Assembly (NCBI GenBank): GCA_025451095.1
Contig: JANWLB010000112.1
Span: 1-36,672 of the forward strand
DNA from: Alphaproteobacteria bacterium
GTDB lineage: Bacteria; Pseudomonadota; Alphaproteobacteria; Micavibrionales; Micavibrionaceae
Reading direction: 5' to 3'
Length of the DNA stretch: 36,672 bases
Every line of letters starts with the position of its first letter. The stretch's first letter is position 1. This document shows positions 9,415 through 17,190 of the stretch, in pieces. Under the pieces are notes generated by a model. It was not told the DNA's origin. It was given only the letters and a program-made list of their open reading frames with translations, and did no database searches. The position numbers and the translations under genes were made by a program.

Positions 9415-11004
9415 TCAGGCGCGGAGCCTCAGCTCGTCAAGAATCTGTCTTACCGCATGCTCTACATTTTCTTTTTCCTGCAGAGGAAAATCGGGTGCGC
9501 CGGTCAGAGCAGCGGGCCGGTCACGGGAAAGCACCTCGCCGACCATGCGGCCATCGCCTCTGTCAATCAGGGCCGGCAGATATTTCGTCCTTATCGCCCG
9601 CTCGTACATCGAAACCGCCTGCGAAGATGTCATCGCCGTCCAGCCTGTATACAAGGCCTTCGCATTGAAAGAACCGGCCAACTGCTGCTGGGCATAGAAA
9701 CGCAGCGCGCCGCCTTCCAGGCGGGCAATGCGGCCGGCCAGCGCGATTTCCCGGGTGCGCTTCTTCGCCTCCTCCAGCGTGTAGGGGGTTCCATCCTTAT
9801 GAAGACGCGTCTCCTCGATCGAGGGGTCGAGGAAAAAGGCTTTCGCCGTGTTTATCATGAAACCGATGCGGGTCCTGTATGTCCGGGCCACGGCTTTTTC
9901 CGCCACGGCAAGCTCCGCCAGGGACCCCCTGTCTACCGCCGCACACAGATGGCCCAGCCGCCCCTCCTCGTACTCGGCGTCCGTCATGGTCCGGTAGCTG
10001 GGAATTAATGACGACGTGGTCATCAAGATCACGTTGCTGCCTTTTTTAACAGGGCTGAATGTATTCTTCACGTGACGGTTAAGATGGCGGGTGCCCTGGA
10101 TACGCTCGCAAACGGTCGCCAAATAGCCCAGAAACGGATGCGGGCTTTTCTCCGGCGCTTCAATCCATTCCCAGCTACTGCGCAGGAAGGAAAAAAGCTT
10201 TTCACCGCGCGGCCTTAAGCTGATTTCATCCTTAAGATGCGACGCCAGCTCATGCGCCATCTGCTCGTCCGACATGATCATGCCCCGGTTCTGGACATTG
10301 GTCAGCGCCTTCACGGCATCGACAGCCTTATAGAATTCTTTCTTGTCCTTTTTTTCAGTGACGGTCTGGATTGCCAGCCGCACGCCAAAATTAAAGACCA
10401 TACGTTCATATTCGGTCTTGTCCTTGACCTTGAACGTACCGGCTTCAGCGGCATTGGAAACGCTGCCCGCCTCGCCCAGCATCTCGCCCAGATCATGAAC
10501 CGCCATAAGCAGGCAGGTCATCTGAAAATTGCGGAAGAAATCGGCATCCCTGGCCAGGGCCGGATATTCCTCAAGAGCGGACTGATAGACATACAGGGCC
10601 TGCGGCAGCGTATGCAGGGAGTGAACGGCCGTATTTTCCCCCTGAACGCTTCCGATCATGGGATCGTCTCCATAGCGAACAGTCTCCTGCAACACCGTAT
10701 AGCAAAGCGTCAGTACGTTTATAACCTCATCATCCAGCCCGAGGAGAAGCTCGTCATTCAGATGCGAAAGGCATTTGTGAAAAACATCTTCCCATTCCTG
10801 GCGGGTATAGGGACGGCCCTCGCGGTCGTGGGCATATTCATGCCCGGTCAGGAATGCCAGCTGGCCGGAGAGGCGCGCATAGCGGATATCGGTACTGTTG
10901 CCGTCGCGACCCGGGTTCAGGCGCGCGTTCAATGCCGGCAGGTCGGCGGCCGTCACAGCGCGGATGCCTTGAGGAAAATCGTCCCGTTTCAAAGGAAGCT
11001 TCAT
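9415..11004 (-). CDS. Large unknown protein with HD-domain-like motifs
   Basis: The family is not recognised. The 529-residue cytosolic protein has a helical N-terminal half with SLHTLPQALYVYQ (H128, H131) and, forty residues on, LLMAVHDLGEMLGEAG (H170, D171). The His then His-Asp order and helical setting resemble the metal site of HD-superfamily phosphohydrolases, but a second H or D ligand is not obvious. A GHEYAH sequence at residues 54-59 also fits HExxH, probably by chance. Start ATG 11004 is preceded by GAGGAA. Upstream lie two exact 17-bp repeats that look like operators, suggesting regulated expression. The second HD protein in this window (20386-21501) is not similar along its length. 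Phosphohydrolase function is a hypothesis. Confidence 0.68.
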   Translation of the reverse strand: MKLPLKRDDFPQGIRAVTAADLPALNARLNPGRDGNSTDIRYARLSGQLAFLTGHEYAHDREGRPYTRQEWEDVFHKCLSHLNDELLLGLDDEVINVLTLCYTVLQETVRYGDDPMIGSVQGENTAVHSLHTLPQALYVYQSALEEYPALARDADFFRNFQMTCLLMAVHDLGEMLGEAGSVSNAAEAGTFKVKDKTEYERMVFNFGVRLAIQTVTEKKDKKEFYKAVDAVKALTNVQNRGMIMSDEQMAHELASHLKDEISLRPRGEKLFSFLRSSWEWIEAPEKSPHPFLGYLATVCERIQGTRHLNRHVKNTFSPVKKGSNVILMTTSSLIPSYRTMTDAEYEEGRLGHLCAAVDRGSLAELAVAEKAVARTYRTRIGFMINTAKAFFLDPSIEETRLHKDGTPYTLEEAKKRTREIALAGRIARLEGGALRFYAQQQLAGSFNAKALYTGWTAMTSSQAVSMYERAIRTKYLPALIDRGDGRMVGEVLSRDRPAALTGAPDFPLQEKENVEHAVRQILDELRLRA

Positions 11005-11042
11005 TGCCGCTTTATTCCTCGTCCCCTCAACCTGCCGCGTTG

Positions 11043-11076
11043 ATTCGCGTTATGTCATAATTCGCGTTATGTCATA
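11043..11076 (-). repeat. Two tandem 17-bp repeats, operator-like
   Basis: The 17-bp unit ATTCGCGTTATGTCATA occurs twice back to back (11043-11059, 11060-11076). Each unit contains TTATG-N-CATAA, a perfect inverted repeat. The pair lies 39-72 nt upstream of the HD-like gene start (minus strand). The core GTTATGTCATAA resembles metalloregulator (Zur-type) half sites, but that assignment is uncertain. Confidence 0.6.
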
Positions 11077-11111
11077 ATTTGAGGCCAGTACAGCGCCGGA
11101 CCCGCAAAATG

Positions 11112-11143
11112 TCAAGTTCTTCTGTAAATACAGAAGAAGTTGA
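11112..11143 (-). terminator. Long inverted repeat downstream of acnA, possible terminator
   Basis: Arms TCAAGTTCTTCTGTA (11112-11126) and TACAGAAGAAGTTGA (11129-11143) pair over 15 positions with one G-G mismatch, around a 2-nt centre. It begins about 24 nt after the acnA stop on the minus strand. The tail reads CATTTTGC, a weak uridine run, so it may be a terminator or a 3'-end stabilising hairpin. A long operator is possible too. Confidence 0.5.
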
Positions 11144-11166
11144 TCAATAATTATGAAAACTAGCGG

Positions 11167-13869
11167 CTAGGCGGCCTTTTCGCCTGCGCTTTGCGAAAGG
11201 TGGCGGAGCACATAGTGCATGATGCCGCCATGGGTGAAATACCCGAGCTCGTCCTGCGTATCGATACGGCAGAGCGCCTTGATCACCTCTTTCTTTCCAT
11301 CCTTGCGCGTGATGGTCACGGTTACGTCCATGCGCGGAGCGATCCCGGCTTCGAGGCCAGAGATATCGAATATCTCCTCTCCCGTCAGGTTCAGGCTCTT
11401 GCGCGTCATGCCGTCCTTGAAGACCAGGGGCAGAACGCCCATGCCAACCAGATTGGAGCGATGAATACGCTCGAAACTTTCTGCCAGCACCGCCTTGATG
11501 CCCAGCAGGAATGTACCCTTGGCCGCCCAGTCGCGGGAAGACCCTGTGCCATATTCCTTTCCGGCCACAACGATCAGCGGCACACGATCCGCGATATATT
11601 TCATCGCCGCGTCATATATCGGCATCTGTTCGCCGGTCGGCAGATATTTCGTGAGCCCCCCTTCAATGCCTCCCAGCATCTCGTTCTTGATGCGGATATT
11701 GGCAAAAGTACCGCGCATCATAACTTCGTGGTGACCGCGGCGCGCGCCGTAGGAGTTGAAATCCTTTGGTTCGACTCCATGCGCGATCAGATATTTTCCG
11801 GCAGGCGAGTCTTTCTTTATATTGCCGGCAGGCGAAATATGGTCGGTGGTGATGGAATCGCCAAACAGCGCCAGGCATTTTGCCCCTTTGATATCCGATA
11901 CCGTCCCGGCCGTCTTTTTCATGCCGACGAAATAAGGCGGATTGGCAACATAAGTGGATTTCTTGTCCCACGCATAAGTTTCGCCGGAACCGCCCTTAAC
12001 GGCCTGCCATTCTTTCGGCCCCTTGAACACGTCGGCATAGCGCGACTTGAACATGGCCGGGGTGAGCGAGCTTTCAACCGCCTTGCGAATCTCTTCGTTC
12101 GTCGGCCAGACATCTTTCAGATAGACGGGCTTGCCATCCTTGCCGGTGCCCAGAGGCTCCTTGGTGATGTCGATATTCATGTTACCGGCCAGCGCATAAG
12201 CAACAACCAGCGGCGGCGAGGCGAGATAGTTGGCCTTGACCTGCGGACTGACACGCCCTTCAAAATTGCGGTTGCCCGAAAGCACGGCCGCCACAGTCAA
12301 ATCACTGGTTTCCACAGCCACCCGGATAGGATCCGGCAGCGGGCCCGAATTGCCGATACAGGTCGTGCAGCCATAGCCAACCAGGTTGAAGCCAATCTGG
12401 TCAAGATGCTTGTTCAGACCGGCTTTCTCCAGGTAATCGGTAACAACCTGCGATCCTGGCGCCAGCGAGGTTTTTACCCACGGCTTGACTGCAAGGCCTT
12501 TCTCGACCGCTTTTTTGGCTACCAGACCCGCCGCCAGCATGACAGACGGGTTTGATGTGTTGGTGCAGCTGGTAATAGCCGCGATCACGACATCGCCGTG
12601 CTTGAGTTTGTAATCCTTGCCTTCGACAGCGGCTTCCTTGGCAGGAACGTTGCCCTCGGTCAGAAACTTCCTGAAGGCCGGTGCCGCCGCAGACAAAAGA
12701 ACGCGATCCTGCGGGCGTTTCGGCCCGGCGAGCGACGGCTCGACGGCTGAAATATCCAGCTCCAGCGTATCCGTAAAGACGGGATCGGGCGTCGATGAAT
12801 CGCGCCACATGCCCTGCGCCTTCGCGTATTCCTCGACCACTTTCACGCGATGCGCATCACGGCCGGAGAAGCTCATGTACCGGATAGTCTCCGCATCGAT
12901 GGGGAAGAATCCGCAGGTCGCCCCATATTCGGGTGCCATATTGGCAATGGTCGCGCGGTCGGCCAGCGTCAGGTTGTCGAGGCCGGGACCATAGAATTCG
13001 ACGAACTTGTTAACCACGCCTTTTTTGCGCAGCATCTCCGTCACGGTAAGAACCAGATCGGTCGCCGTCGTGCCCTCCTTCAGCTTGCCGGACAGCCTGA
13101 ATCCGACGACTTCAGGAATCAGCATCGAAACCGGCTGCCCCAGCATGGCGGCCTCGGCTTCGCTCCCGCCGACGCCCCAGCCCAAAACAGCCAGGCCGTT
13201 GATCATGGTGGTATGTGAGTCGGTGCCTACCAACGTGTCAGGATAGGCCACGTTGCGGCCTGAATTTTCATCCTGCTCAACCCAGACCGTCTGCGCCAGA
13301 TATTCAAGATTGACCTGATGGCAGATGCCGGTGCCGGGCGGAACAACGCGGAAATTGCGGAACGCCTGCTGGCCCCAGCGCAAAAACGCATAACGCTCAC
13401 CATTACGCTCGAACTCGATCTCGACGTTACGCTGAAAAGCAAATTTGCTGGCAAACTCGTCGACCATAACCGAATGATCGATGACCAGATCAACCGCCGT
13501 CAAAGGGTTGATCTTTTGCGGGTTGCCGCCCAGCGCCTTCATCGCCTCACGCATGGCCGCCAGATCGACGACAGCCGGAACGCCCGTGAAATCCTGCATC
13601 AGGACCCGCGCCGGACGGTAAGCCACTTCGTGCCCTGCCTTGCCCTTGTCGGACAACCAGGCCACGCAGGCTTTGACATCGTCCACGGTCACGGACACGC
13701 CATCCTCGAACCGCAGCAGGTTCTCCAAAAGCACCTTCATGGAAAAGGGCAATCGGGATGTATCACCAATGACCCGGGCCGCCTCCGGAAGGCTGAAATA
13801 ATCATATTCTTTCTTTTCGACCGTCAGCGTTTTGCGGGCCTTGAGCGTGTCGTGTCCTGTATGGGTCAT
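11167..13869 (-). CDS. acnA: Aconitate hydratase A
   Basis: Aconitase isomerises citrate to isocitrate in the TCA cycle using a [4Fe-4S] cluster; AcnA-type enzymes can also bind RNA as iron-sensing apo-proteins. The 900-residue length is standard. Cluster ligands are Cys435 ([10 protein letters not shown]), Cys501 and Cys504 ([12 protein letters not shown]), the same positions as in E. coli AcnA. Other signatures are [22 protein letters not shown], given here in part as [11 protein letters not shown], and the C-terminal swivel domain with [18 protein letters not shown] lies 10 nt upstream of ATG 13869. The promoter region carries a symmetric CtrA-type box. It stands alone; a long inverted repeat follows the gene. 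Confidence 0.98.
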   Translation of the reverse strand: MTHTGHDTLKARKTLTVEKKEYDYFSLPEAARVIGDTSRLPFSMKVLLENLLRFEDGVSVTVDDVKACVAWLSDKGKAGHEVAYRPARVLMQDFTGVPAVVDLAAMREAMKALGGNPQKINPLTAVDLVIDHSVMVDEFASKFAFQRNVEIEFERNGERYAFLRWGQQAFRNFRVVPPGTGICHQVNLEYLAQTVWVEQDENSGRNVAYPDTLVGTDSHTTMINGLAVLGWGVGGSEAEAAMLGQPVSMLIPEVVGFRLSGKLKEGTTATDLVLTVTEMLRKKGVVNKFVEFYGPGLDNLTLADRATIANMAPEYGATCGFFPIDAETIRYMSFSGRDAHRVKVVEEYAKAQGMWRDSSTPDPVFTDTLELDISAVEPSLAGPKRPQDRVLLSAAAPAFRKFLTEGNVPAKEAAVEGKDYKLKHGDVVIAAITSCTNTSNPSVMLAAGLVAKKAVEKGLAVKPWVKTSLAPGSQVVTDYLEKAGLNKHLDQIGFNLVGYGCTTCIGNSGPLPDPIRVAVETSDLTVAAVLSGNRNFEGRVSPQVKANYLASPPLVVAYALAGNMNIDITKEPLGTGKDGKPVYLKDVWPTNEEIRKAVESSLTPAMFKSRYADVFKGPKEWQAVKGGSGETYAWDKKSTYVANPPYFVGMKKTAGTVSDIKGAKCLALFGDSITTDHISPAGNIKKDSPAGKYLIAHGVEPKDFNSYGARRGHHEVMMRGTFANIRIKNEMLGGIEGGLTKYLPTGEQMPIYDAAMKYIADRVPLIVVAGKEYGTGSSRDWAAKGTFLLGIKAVLAESFERIHRSNLVGMGVLPLVFKDGMTRKSLNLTGEEIFDISGLEAGIAPRMDVTVTITRKDGKKEVIKALCRIDTQDELGYFTHGGIMHYVLRHLSQSAGEKAA

Positions 13870-13942
13870 GGATGTATCCTCTTGAATTTATGCGTAAAAG
13901 ACGCAGGGAGCCCTGTGCTAGAGACTCTACCATGAAGCATTA

Positions 13943-13972
13943 AGAATAAAAACGGTTAAGGAATCCTTAACC
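13943..13972 (-). promoter_or_regulatory. Symmetric CtrA-type box with internal GANTC site before acnA
   Basis: GGTTAAGGA-A-TCCTTAACC at 13954-13972 is a perfect inverted repeat and contains TTAA-N7-TTAA (13956-13970), the consensus of the alphaproteobacterial cell-cycle regulator CtrA. The spacer contains GAATC, a GANTC site of the CcrM methyltransferase. Towards acnA, TATTCT at 13948-13943 stands 17 bp from a hexamer inside the box, the usual layout of a CtrA-controlled promoter. Toward the candidate sRNA, TTAAAT at 13991-13996 is a possible -10. Binding is inferred. Confidence 0.55.
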
Positions 13973-13999
13973 CTAACCCCTTGAAATACCTTAAATTCG

Positions 14000-14137
14000 G
14001 GCGGATTTGCCCTTATTTTAGCCACATTCCCGGGCGATCCTGAGAATAGAGATTGGTTCCTCCCTTTTTCAGTTGGTTAACAGCAAGACTGAACTCCTTC
14101 TTAAAGACCGCTGCTTCCCACAGCGGTCTTTTCTATT
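14000..14137 (+). ncRNA. Candidate small RNA in the acnA-ccmA gap
   Basis: The 318-nt gap 13870-14187 has no coding frame but ends in a strong terminator that belongs to no annotated gene: acnA points away and ccmA starts after it. Upstream of the terminator are foldable pieces: CGATC/GATTG (14034-14038 with 14051-14055), then an unpaired-looking CCTCCCTTTTT (14059-14069), then TTCAGT/ACTGAA (14068-14073 with 14088-14093). A pyrimidine-rich CCTCCC can pair with Shine-Dalgarno sequences and is common in regulatory sRNAs. The 5' end is uncertain; a promoter might use the CtrA-type box at 13954-13972. No known RNA family was recognised. The alternative is a remnant of a lost gene. Confidence 0.42.
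14103..14137 (+). terminator. Strong intrinsic terminator
   Basis: AAAGACCGCTG (14103-14113) pairs perfectly with CAGCGGTCTTT (14121-14131) across a 7-nt loop, followed by TCTATT. The 11-bp stem with a uridine-rich 3' side is the clearest intrinsic terminator in the window. It ends transcription just before ccmA. Confidence 0.85.
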
Positions 14138-14187
14138 GCCTGATGTTCCCGGTAGACGCTTTCCTGCCCGGGTTGTAAAAAGCCTTC

Positions 14188-14796
14188 ATGCTCCGATTTT
14201 CCGGCCAGAACCTGTCTTGTCTGCGCGGCCATGTGCTGGTCTTTGAAAACCTGTCCTTTGCCCTGACGCAAGGGCAGCTCCTCGCGCTGACCGGCCCGAA
14301 CGGCAGCGGCAAGACCAGCCTGCTGCGCCTGATGGCCGGGCTGCAGGCACCGGCAAAAGGCGAGATCACCTGGGAAGATAGCTCCACGGACAGCGCCCCG
14401 AATCTTTCCCTTCACTGGATCGGGCCGGAAAACGCTCTCAAGCCCGCGCTGACAGTCGTTGAGAATCTGGAGTTCTGGCGTAGTGCCGATGCAGGCACCG
14501 AAGCCCTCGCTACCGCGCTCGGAAAACTGAACCTTGTTTCTCTGGCAAATACGCCCGTCCGTCATCTTTCAGCGGGACAAAAACGCCGCGCTGCGCTGGC
14601 CCGTATTCTTCTGGCGGAACGGCCGCTCTGGCTGCTTGATGAACCGGCGACAAATCTGGACGACCACAATGCCGCGATGCTTGGCGGCCTCATCAAGGAG
14701 CATACCGCCCGCGGCGGCATGGCGGTCATCGCCACGCATCAGCCCGCATTCTGGACTCCGCACGCTGTCCTGTCCCTGGCCGGAAGGCGGCCATGA
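14188..14796 (+). CDS. ccmA: Cytochrome c maturation ABC transporter ATPase CcmA
   Basis: CcmA is the ATPase of the CcmABCD complex, which releases haem-loaded CcmE for cytochrome c assembly (system I). The 202-residue protein shows Walker A GPNGSGKTS, the ABC signature LSAGQKRRAALAR, Walker B PLWLLDEP, a D-loop (ATNLDD) and the switch histidine in VIATHQ. The lack of a long C-terminal part is typical of CcmA. ATG 14188 has no strong ribosome site. It heads a tight operon: its TGA overlaps the ccmB ATG (ATGA). Confidence 0.95.
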   Translation: MLRFSGQNLSCLRGHVLVFENLSFALTQGQLLALTGPNGSGKTSLLRLMAGLQAPAKGEITWEDSSTDSAPNLSLHWIGPENALKPALTVVENLEFWRSADAGTEALATALGKLNLVSLANTPVRHLSAGQKRRAALARILLAERPLWLLDEPATNLDDHNAAMLGGLIKEHTARGGMAVIATHQPAFWTPHAVLSLAGRRP

Positions 14797-15461
14797 GCGT
14801 CTTCACCGCTCTCATACGCCGCGATCTGCGTCTAGGCCTGCGCAACAAAAGCCAGACACTCCTCGCCCCTTGCTTTTTTGTCACCGCCGCCGTGCTGTTT
14901 CCGCTGGCGATAGGGCCGGAGACTGCCGCACTCAAGGAGGCCGCGCCCGGACTTCTGGCCGTGTGTGCCCTGCTTGCGGCGCTGCTGCCGCTTGATACGC
15001 TTTTCCGCGCCGATAGCGAAGATGGCACGATTGACCTTCTGGCGCTCTCGCCTGCGCGGCTGGGCGCTTACGCGGCGGCGAAGATGGGCGCGCACTGGTT
15101 GTTCACCGGGCTGCCTCTGTTGGTCTTAAGCCCCGTTCTGGCCATCATGCTGGGATTGCCTTCAACAATATTCGGCGCCCTGTTCGCGGTCCTGCCTGCC
15201 ATGACCGTCCTTTTAACACTGATCGGGGGGGTGGGCGCCGCCCTCTCCCTTGGCACCCGGCAGGGCAGTATATTGCTGGCGCTTCTCGTTCTGCCATTTT
15301 ATATTCCTGTGCTGATTTTTGGAGCTGGCGCCATCGATCTGGCCAGCTATGATATTTCTCAGTGGAATCGGCCGCTCCTGTTTTTATGGGCGATGCTGGC
15401 CATAGCACTTCCCGTCGTGCCGCTTGTAACGGGAGCCATACTGAAAGGACAAACGGAATGA
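14793..15461 (+). CDS. ccmB: Haem exporter permease CcmB
   Basis: CcmB is the membrane permease subunit of the CcmABCD complex. The 222-residue product is hydrophobic with about six membrane segments, beginning after the amphipathic SVFTALIRRDLRLGLRNKSQ, which is characteristic of CcmB. The motifs FRADSEDGTIDLLALSP and GRxxxA-like loops fit the family, as does the segment LPFYIPVLIFGAGAI. The start codon overlaps the ccmA stop and the stop overlaps the ccmC start, so translation is coupled through the operon. Confidence 0.94.
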   Translation: MSVFTALIRRDLRLGLRNKSQTLLAPCFFVTAAVLFPLAIGPETAALKEAAPGLLAVCALLAALLPLDTLFRADSEDGTIDLLALSPARLGAYAAAKMGAHWLFTGLPLLVLSPVLAIMLGLPSTIFGALFAVLPAMTVLLTLIGGVGAALSLGTRQGSILLALLVLPFYIPVLIFGAGAIDLASYDISQWNRPLLFLWAMLAIALPVVPLVTGAILKGQTE

Positions 15462-16207
15462 CCGCCGCAGCCGGCATTTTATCAGGCTTTGCCAACCCGA
15501 CGCGCTTCAGGCGCCTGAGCGGGCCCGTCGCGTTTCTGGCCGGCGCCGTTTCCCTGGGACTTTTTGTATGGGGGTTCTATTTGTCGCTTGTCGTCTCCCC
15601 GGTTGATTACCTCCAGCAGGAAGCCGTGCGCATCATGTATGTCCACGTACCCGCCGCCTGGCTGTCGCTGCTCAGCTATACAAGCTTGGCGCTGGCCGCC
15701 CTTTTCCACATCATCTGGAAGCACACGCTGGCCGGGCTTTACGTGCGCGCGGCGGCGCCTCTGGGCGCGACCTTTACATTCATATGCCTTGTCACCGGCT
15801 CTCTCTGGGGACGGCCGACCTGGGGCACATGGTGGGTGTGGGATGCCCGCCTGACCTCCGTCCTTATCCTTTTCTTCCTGTATATAGGCATCATGGCCGC
15901 CGCCGACGCCTTTGAAAACCGGGACAAGGGCCTGTGGGCCGCATCCTGGATGGCCCTGATCGGCGCGGTCAATCTGCCTGTGATCAAATTTTCCGTCGAC
16001 TGGTGGAATACGCTGCACCAGCCAGCCAGCATCAGCAGCTTCGCGCGTATCGCCGAGCCCGCGATCGACGGCTCGATGCTGCAGCCCCTGATCATCATGG
16101 CAGGCGCCAATCTGTCTTTGTTCATCGCGCTGGCCGTCCTGCGCCTCAAAAGCGAGATCGTCAGCCGCAAACTGGACATCGCGCGCATAAGGAGAAATCA
16201 TGTTTGA
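15458..16207 (+). CDS. ccmC: Haem handling membrane protein CcmC
   Basis: CcmC binds haem with its tryptophan-rich periplasmic loop and attaches it covalently to CcmE. The 249-residue protein has six predicted membrane segments, the WWD domain WGRPTWGTWWVWDARLTS, and the two conserved axial-ligand histidines, in VHVPAAW and in LHQPAS. The open frame extends 32 codons upstream, but ATG 15458 overlaps the ccmB stop as ATGA and gives the expected N-terminus. Its last 8 nt overlap ccmD. Confidence 0.97.
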   Translation: MTAAAGILSGFANPTRFRRLSGPVAFLAGAVSLGLFVWGFYLSLVVSPVDYLQQEAVRIMYVHVPAAWLSLLSYTSLALAALFHIIWKHTLAGLYVRAAAPLGATFTFICLVTGSLWGRPTWGTWWVWDARLTSVLILFFLYIGIMAAADAFENRDKGLWAASWMALIGAVNLPVIKFSVDWWNTLHQPASISSFARIAEPAIDGSMLQPLIIMAGANLSLFIALAVLRLKSEIVSRKLDIARIRRNHV

Positions 16208-16361
16208 AGAATTCCCGGAAGGCTCTTATGCCCCCTTCGTGTGGGCCGCTTATGCCCTGACATCCCTTGTCCTGATGGGATTTGCCGGCTTCAGCATCCG
16301 TCGCTATTTCCGCCTGAAACGCACACTTGAAAATCTGACGGGCGGCAAGACCTCCTCATGA
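16200..16361 (+). CDS. ccmD: Haem exporter subunit CcmD
   Basis: CcmD is a tiny single-span protein that helps release holo-CcmE from CcmABC. The frame encodes 53 residues: a short periplasmic start (MFEEFPEGSYAPFVWAAY), one membrane helix (ALTSLVLMGFAGFSI) and a basic cytoplasmic tail (RRYFRLKRTLENL). The aromatic YAPFVWAAY before the helix is the family's hallmark. It overlaps ccmC by 8 nt, and its TGA overlaps the ccmE ATG. GGAG in the ccmC end acts as ribosome site. Confidence 0.92.
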   Translation: MFEEFPEGSYAPFVWAAYALTSLVLMGFAGFSIRRYFRLKRTLENLTGGKTSS

Positions 16362-16789
16362 CTCCCCGCCGGCAACGTCTCTATGCCATTCTCATGATCC
16401 TCAGCGGCATTGCCGTGGCGTTGGCCCTGACCTTGTTTGCCCTGCGCGATCATGTGACTTTCTTCTATAGTCCTTCGGATATAGTCGGCGCACAGGCACG
16501 CTTTATCCCGCCTAACCGCCCGTTCCGGCTCGGCGGCCTGGTCGTCGAGGGCTCGGTAAAAAAGATGGGGCCCTCCATCAGCTTTGAGGTCACGGATCTC
16601 AGAAAGACCCTGCAGGTTTCCTATACAGGCATCACGCCGGGTCTGTTCCATGAAGGAAAAGGCGTCGTCGCGCTGGGCAGCCTGAACAAGGATGGCGTTT
16701 TCATCGCGACTGAGCTTCTGGCCAAGCATGATGAAAATTACATGCCGCCTGAAGTGGCCCGCGCCCTGAAAAAGAACACGGCGCCTTAA
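16358..16789 (+). CDS. ccmE: Periplasmic haem chaperone CcmE
   Basis: CcmE carries haem covalently on a histidine and passes it to the cytochrome c synthase. The 143-residue protein has an N-terminal membrane anchor (LYAILMILSGIAVALALTLFAL), an OB-fold beta domain with FRLGGLVVEGSVKK, and the haem site LLAKHDENYMPPEV with His124 and Tyr128 in the usual spacing. It ends the operon; ccmF, ccmG and ccmH do not follow and must lie elsewhere if the pathway is complete. The stop overlaps by 3 nt the stop of the convergent 96-codon gene. Confidence 0.97.
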   Translation: MTPRRQRLYAILMILSGIAVALALTLFALRDHVTFFYSPSDIVGAQARFIPPNRPFRLGGLVVEGSVKKMGPSISFEVTDLRKTLQVSYTGITPGLFHEGKGVVALGSLNKDGVFIATELLAKHDENYMPPEVARALKKNTAP

Positions 16790-17076
16790 TCGGCAAAAAA
16801 GGCGAGAAGGCGCTTCTGGAAGGAGTTATCGTCCGATTTGAGCTCGATGAGCTTCTTGATGATCGCCAGGTTCTTGACCTGATCGACGGGAATTTTGCCT
16901 GAAGTATCCGGCTTGTTCATCTGAATTCCCTGACGCGAGGCCCGCTCAGCAATCACCTGCCGCGCGCGCTCCAGAAGATCCGGGTCGATCAGGCTGCGCG
17001 TCTGACGCATCTGCGAGAGCGCATCCTGCGTCAGCTTCATCCGTTTCGGATTTGAGTAGTAAATGCGGCGTGCCAA
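16786..17076 (-). CDS. Small basic hypothetical protein with TTG start
   Basis: Not recognised. The 96-residue product is basic at its start (ARRIYYSNPKRMKL), helical in the middle (DPDLLERARQVIAERAS), and has a C-terminal block VDQVKNLAIIKKLIELK ending LLAFFAD. It starts with TTG at 17076, supported by GGAG about 8 nt upstream; no in-frame ATG gives a longer product. It is probably cytosolic. The coding pattern is convincing in length and codon use, though the function is unknown. Confidence 0.68.
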   Translation of the reverse strand: MARRIYYSNPKRMKLTQDALSQMRQTRSLIDPDLLERARQVIAERASRQGIQMNKPDTSGKIPVDQVKNLAIIKKLIELKSDDNSFQKRLLAFFAD

Positions 17077-17114
17077 TTCCGGCTCCTGAAGCGTCGTATT
17101 AAATGAGGTTTACT

Positions 17115-17143
17115 TTGCAAATGGCCCTTTGAAAGCCTATATC
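17115..17143 (+). promoter_or_regulatory. Promoter before waaA
   Basis: TTGCAA (17115-17120) and TATATC (17138-17143) are separated by 17 bp, in the gap between the divergent 96-codon gene and waaA. An incomplete CtrA-like TTAA-N7-TTAC lies just upstream (17099-17113). The leader to the waaA ATG is about 40 nt. Confidence 0.45.
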
Positions 17144-17190
17144 TACCCTACGCGGAAAGCTCTAATATAAGGTTAGCAAACGATATTCTA

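Noticed and set aside
10237-11043. 268-codon open frame on the plus strand opposite the HD-like gene
   Set aside because: The minus-strand frame is longer, has a good start site and protein-like composition; the plus frame is its shadow.
11191-12555. 454-codon open frame on the plus strand across acnA
   Set aside because: Antisense shadow of the conserved aconitase gene.
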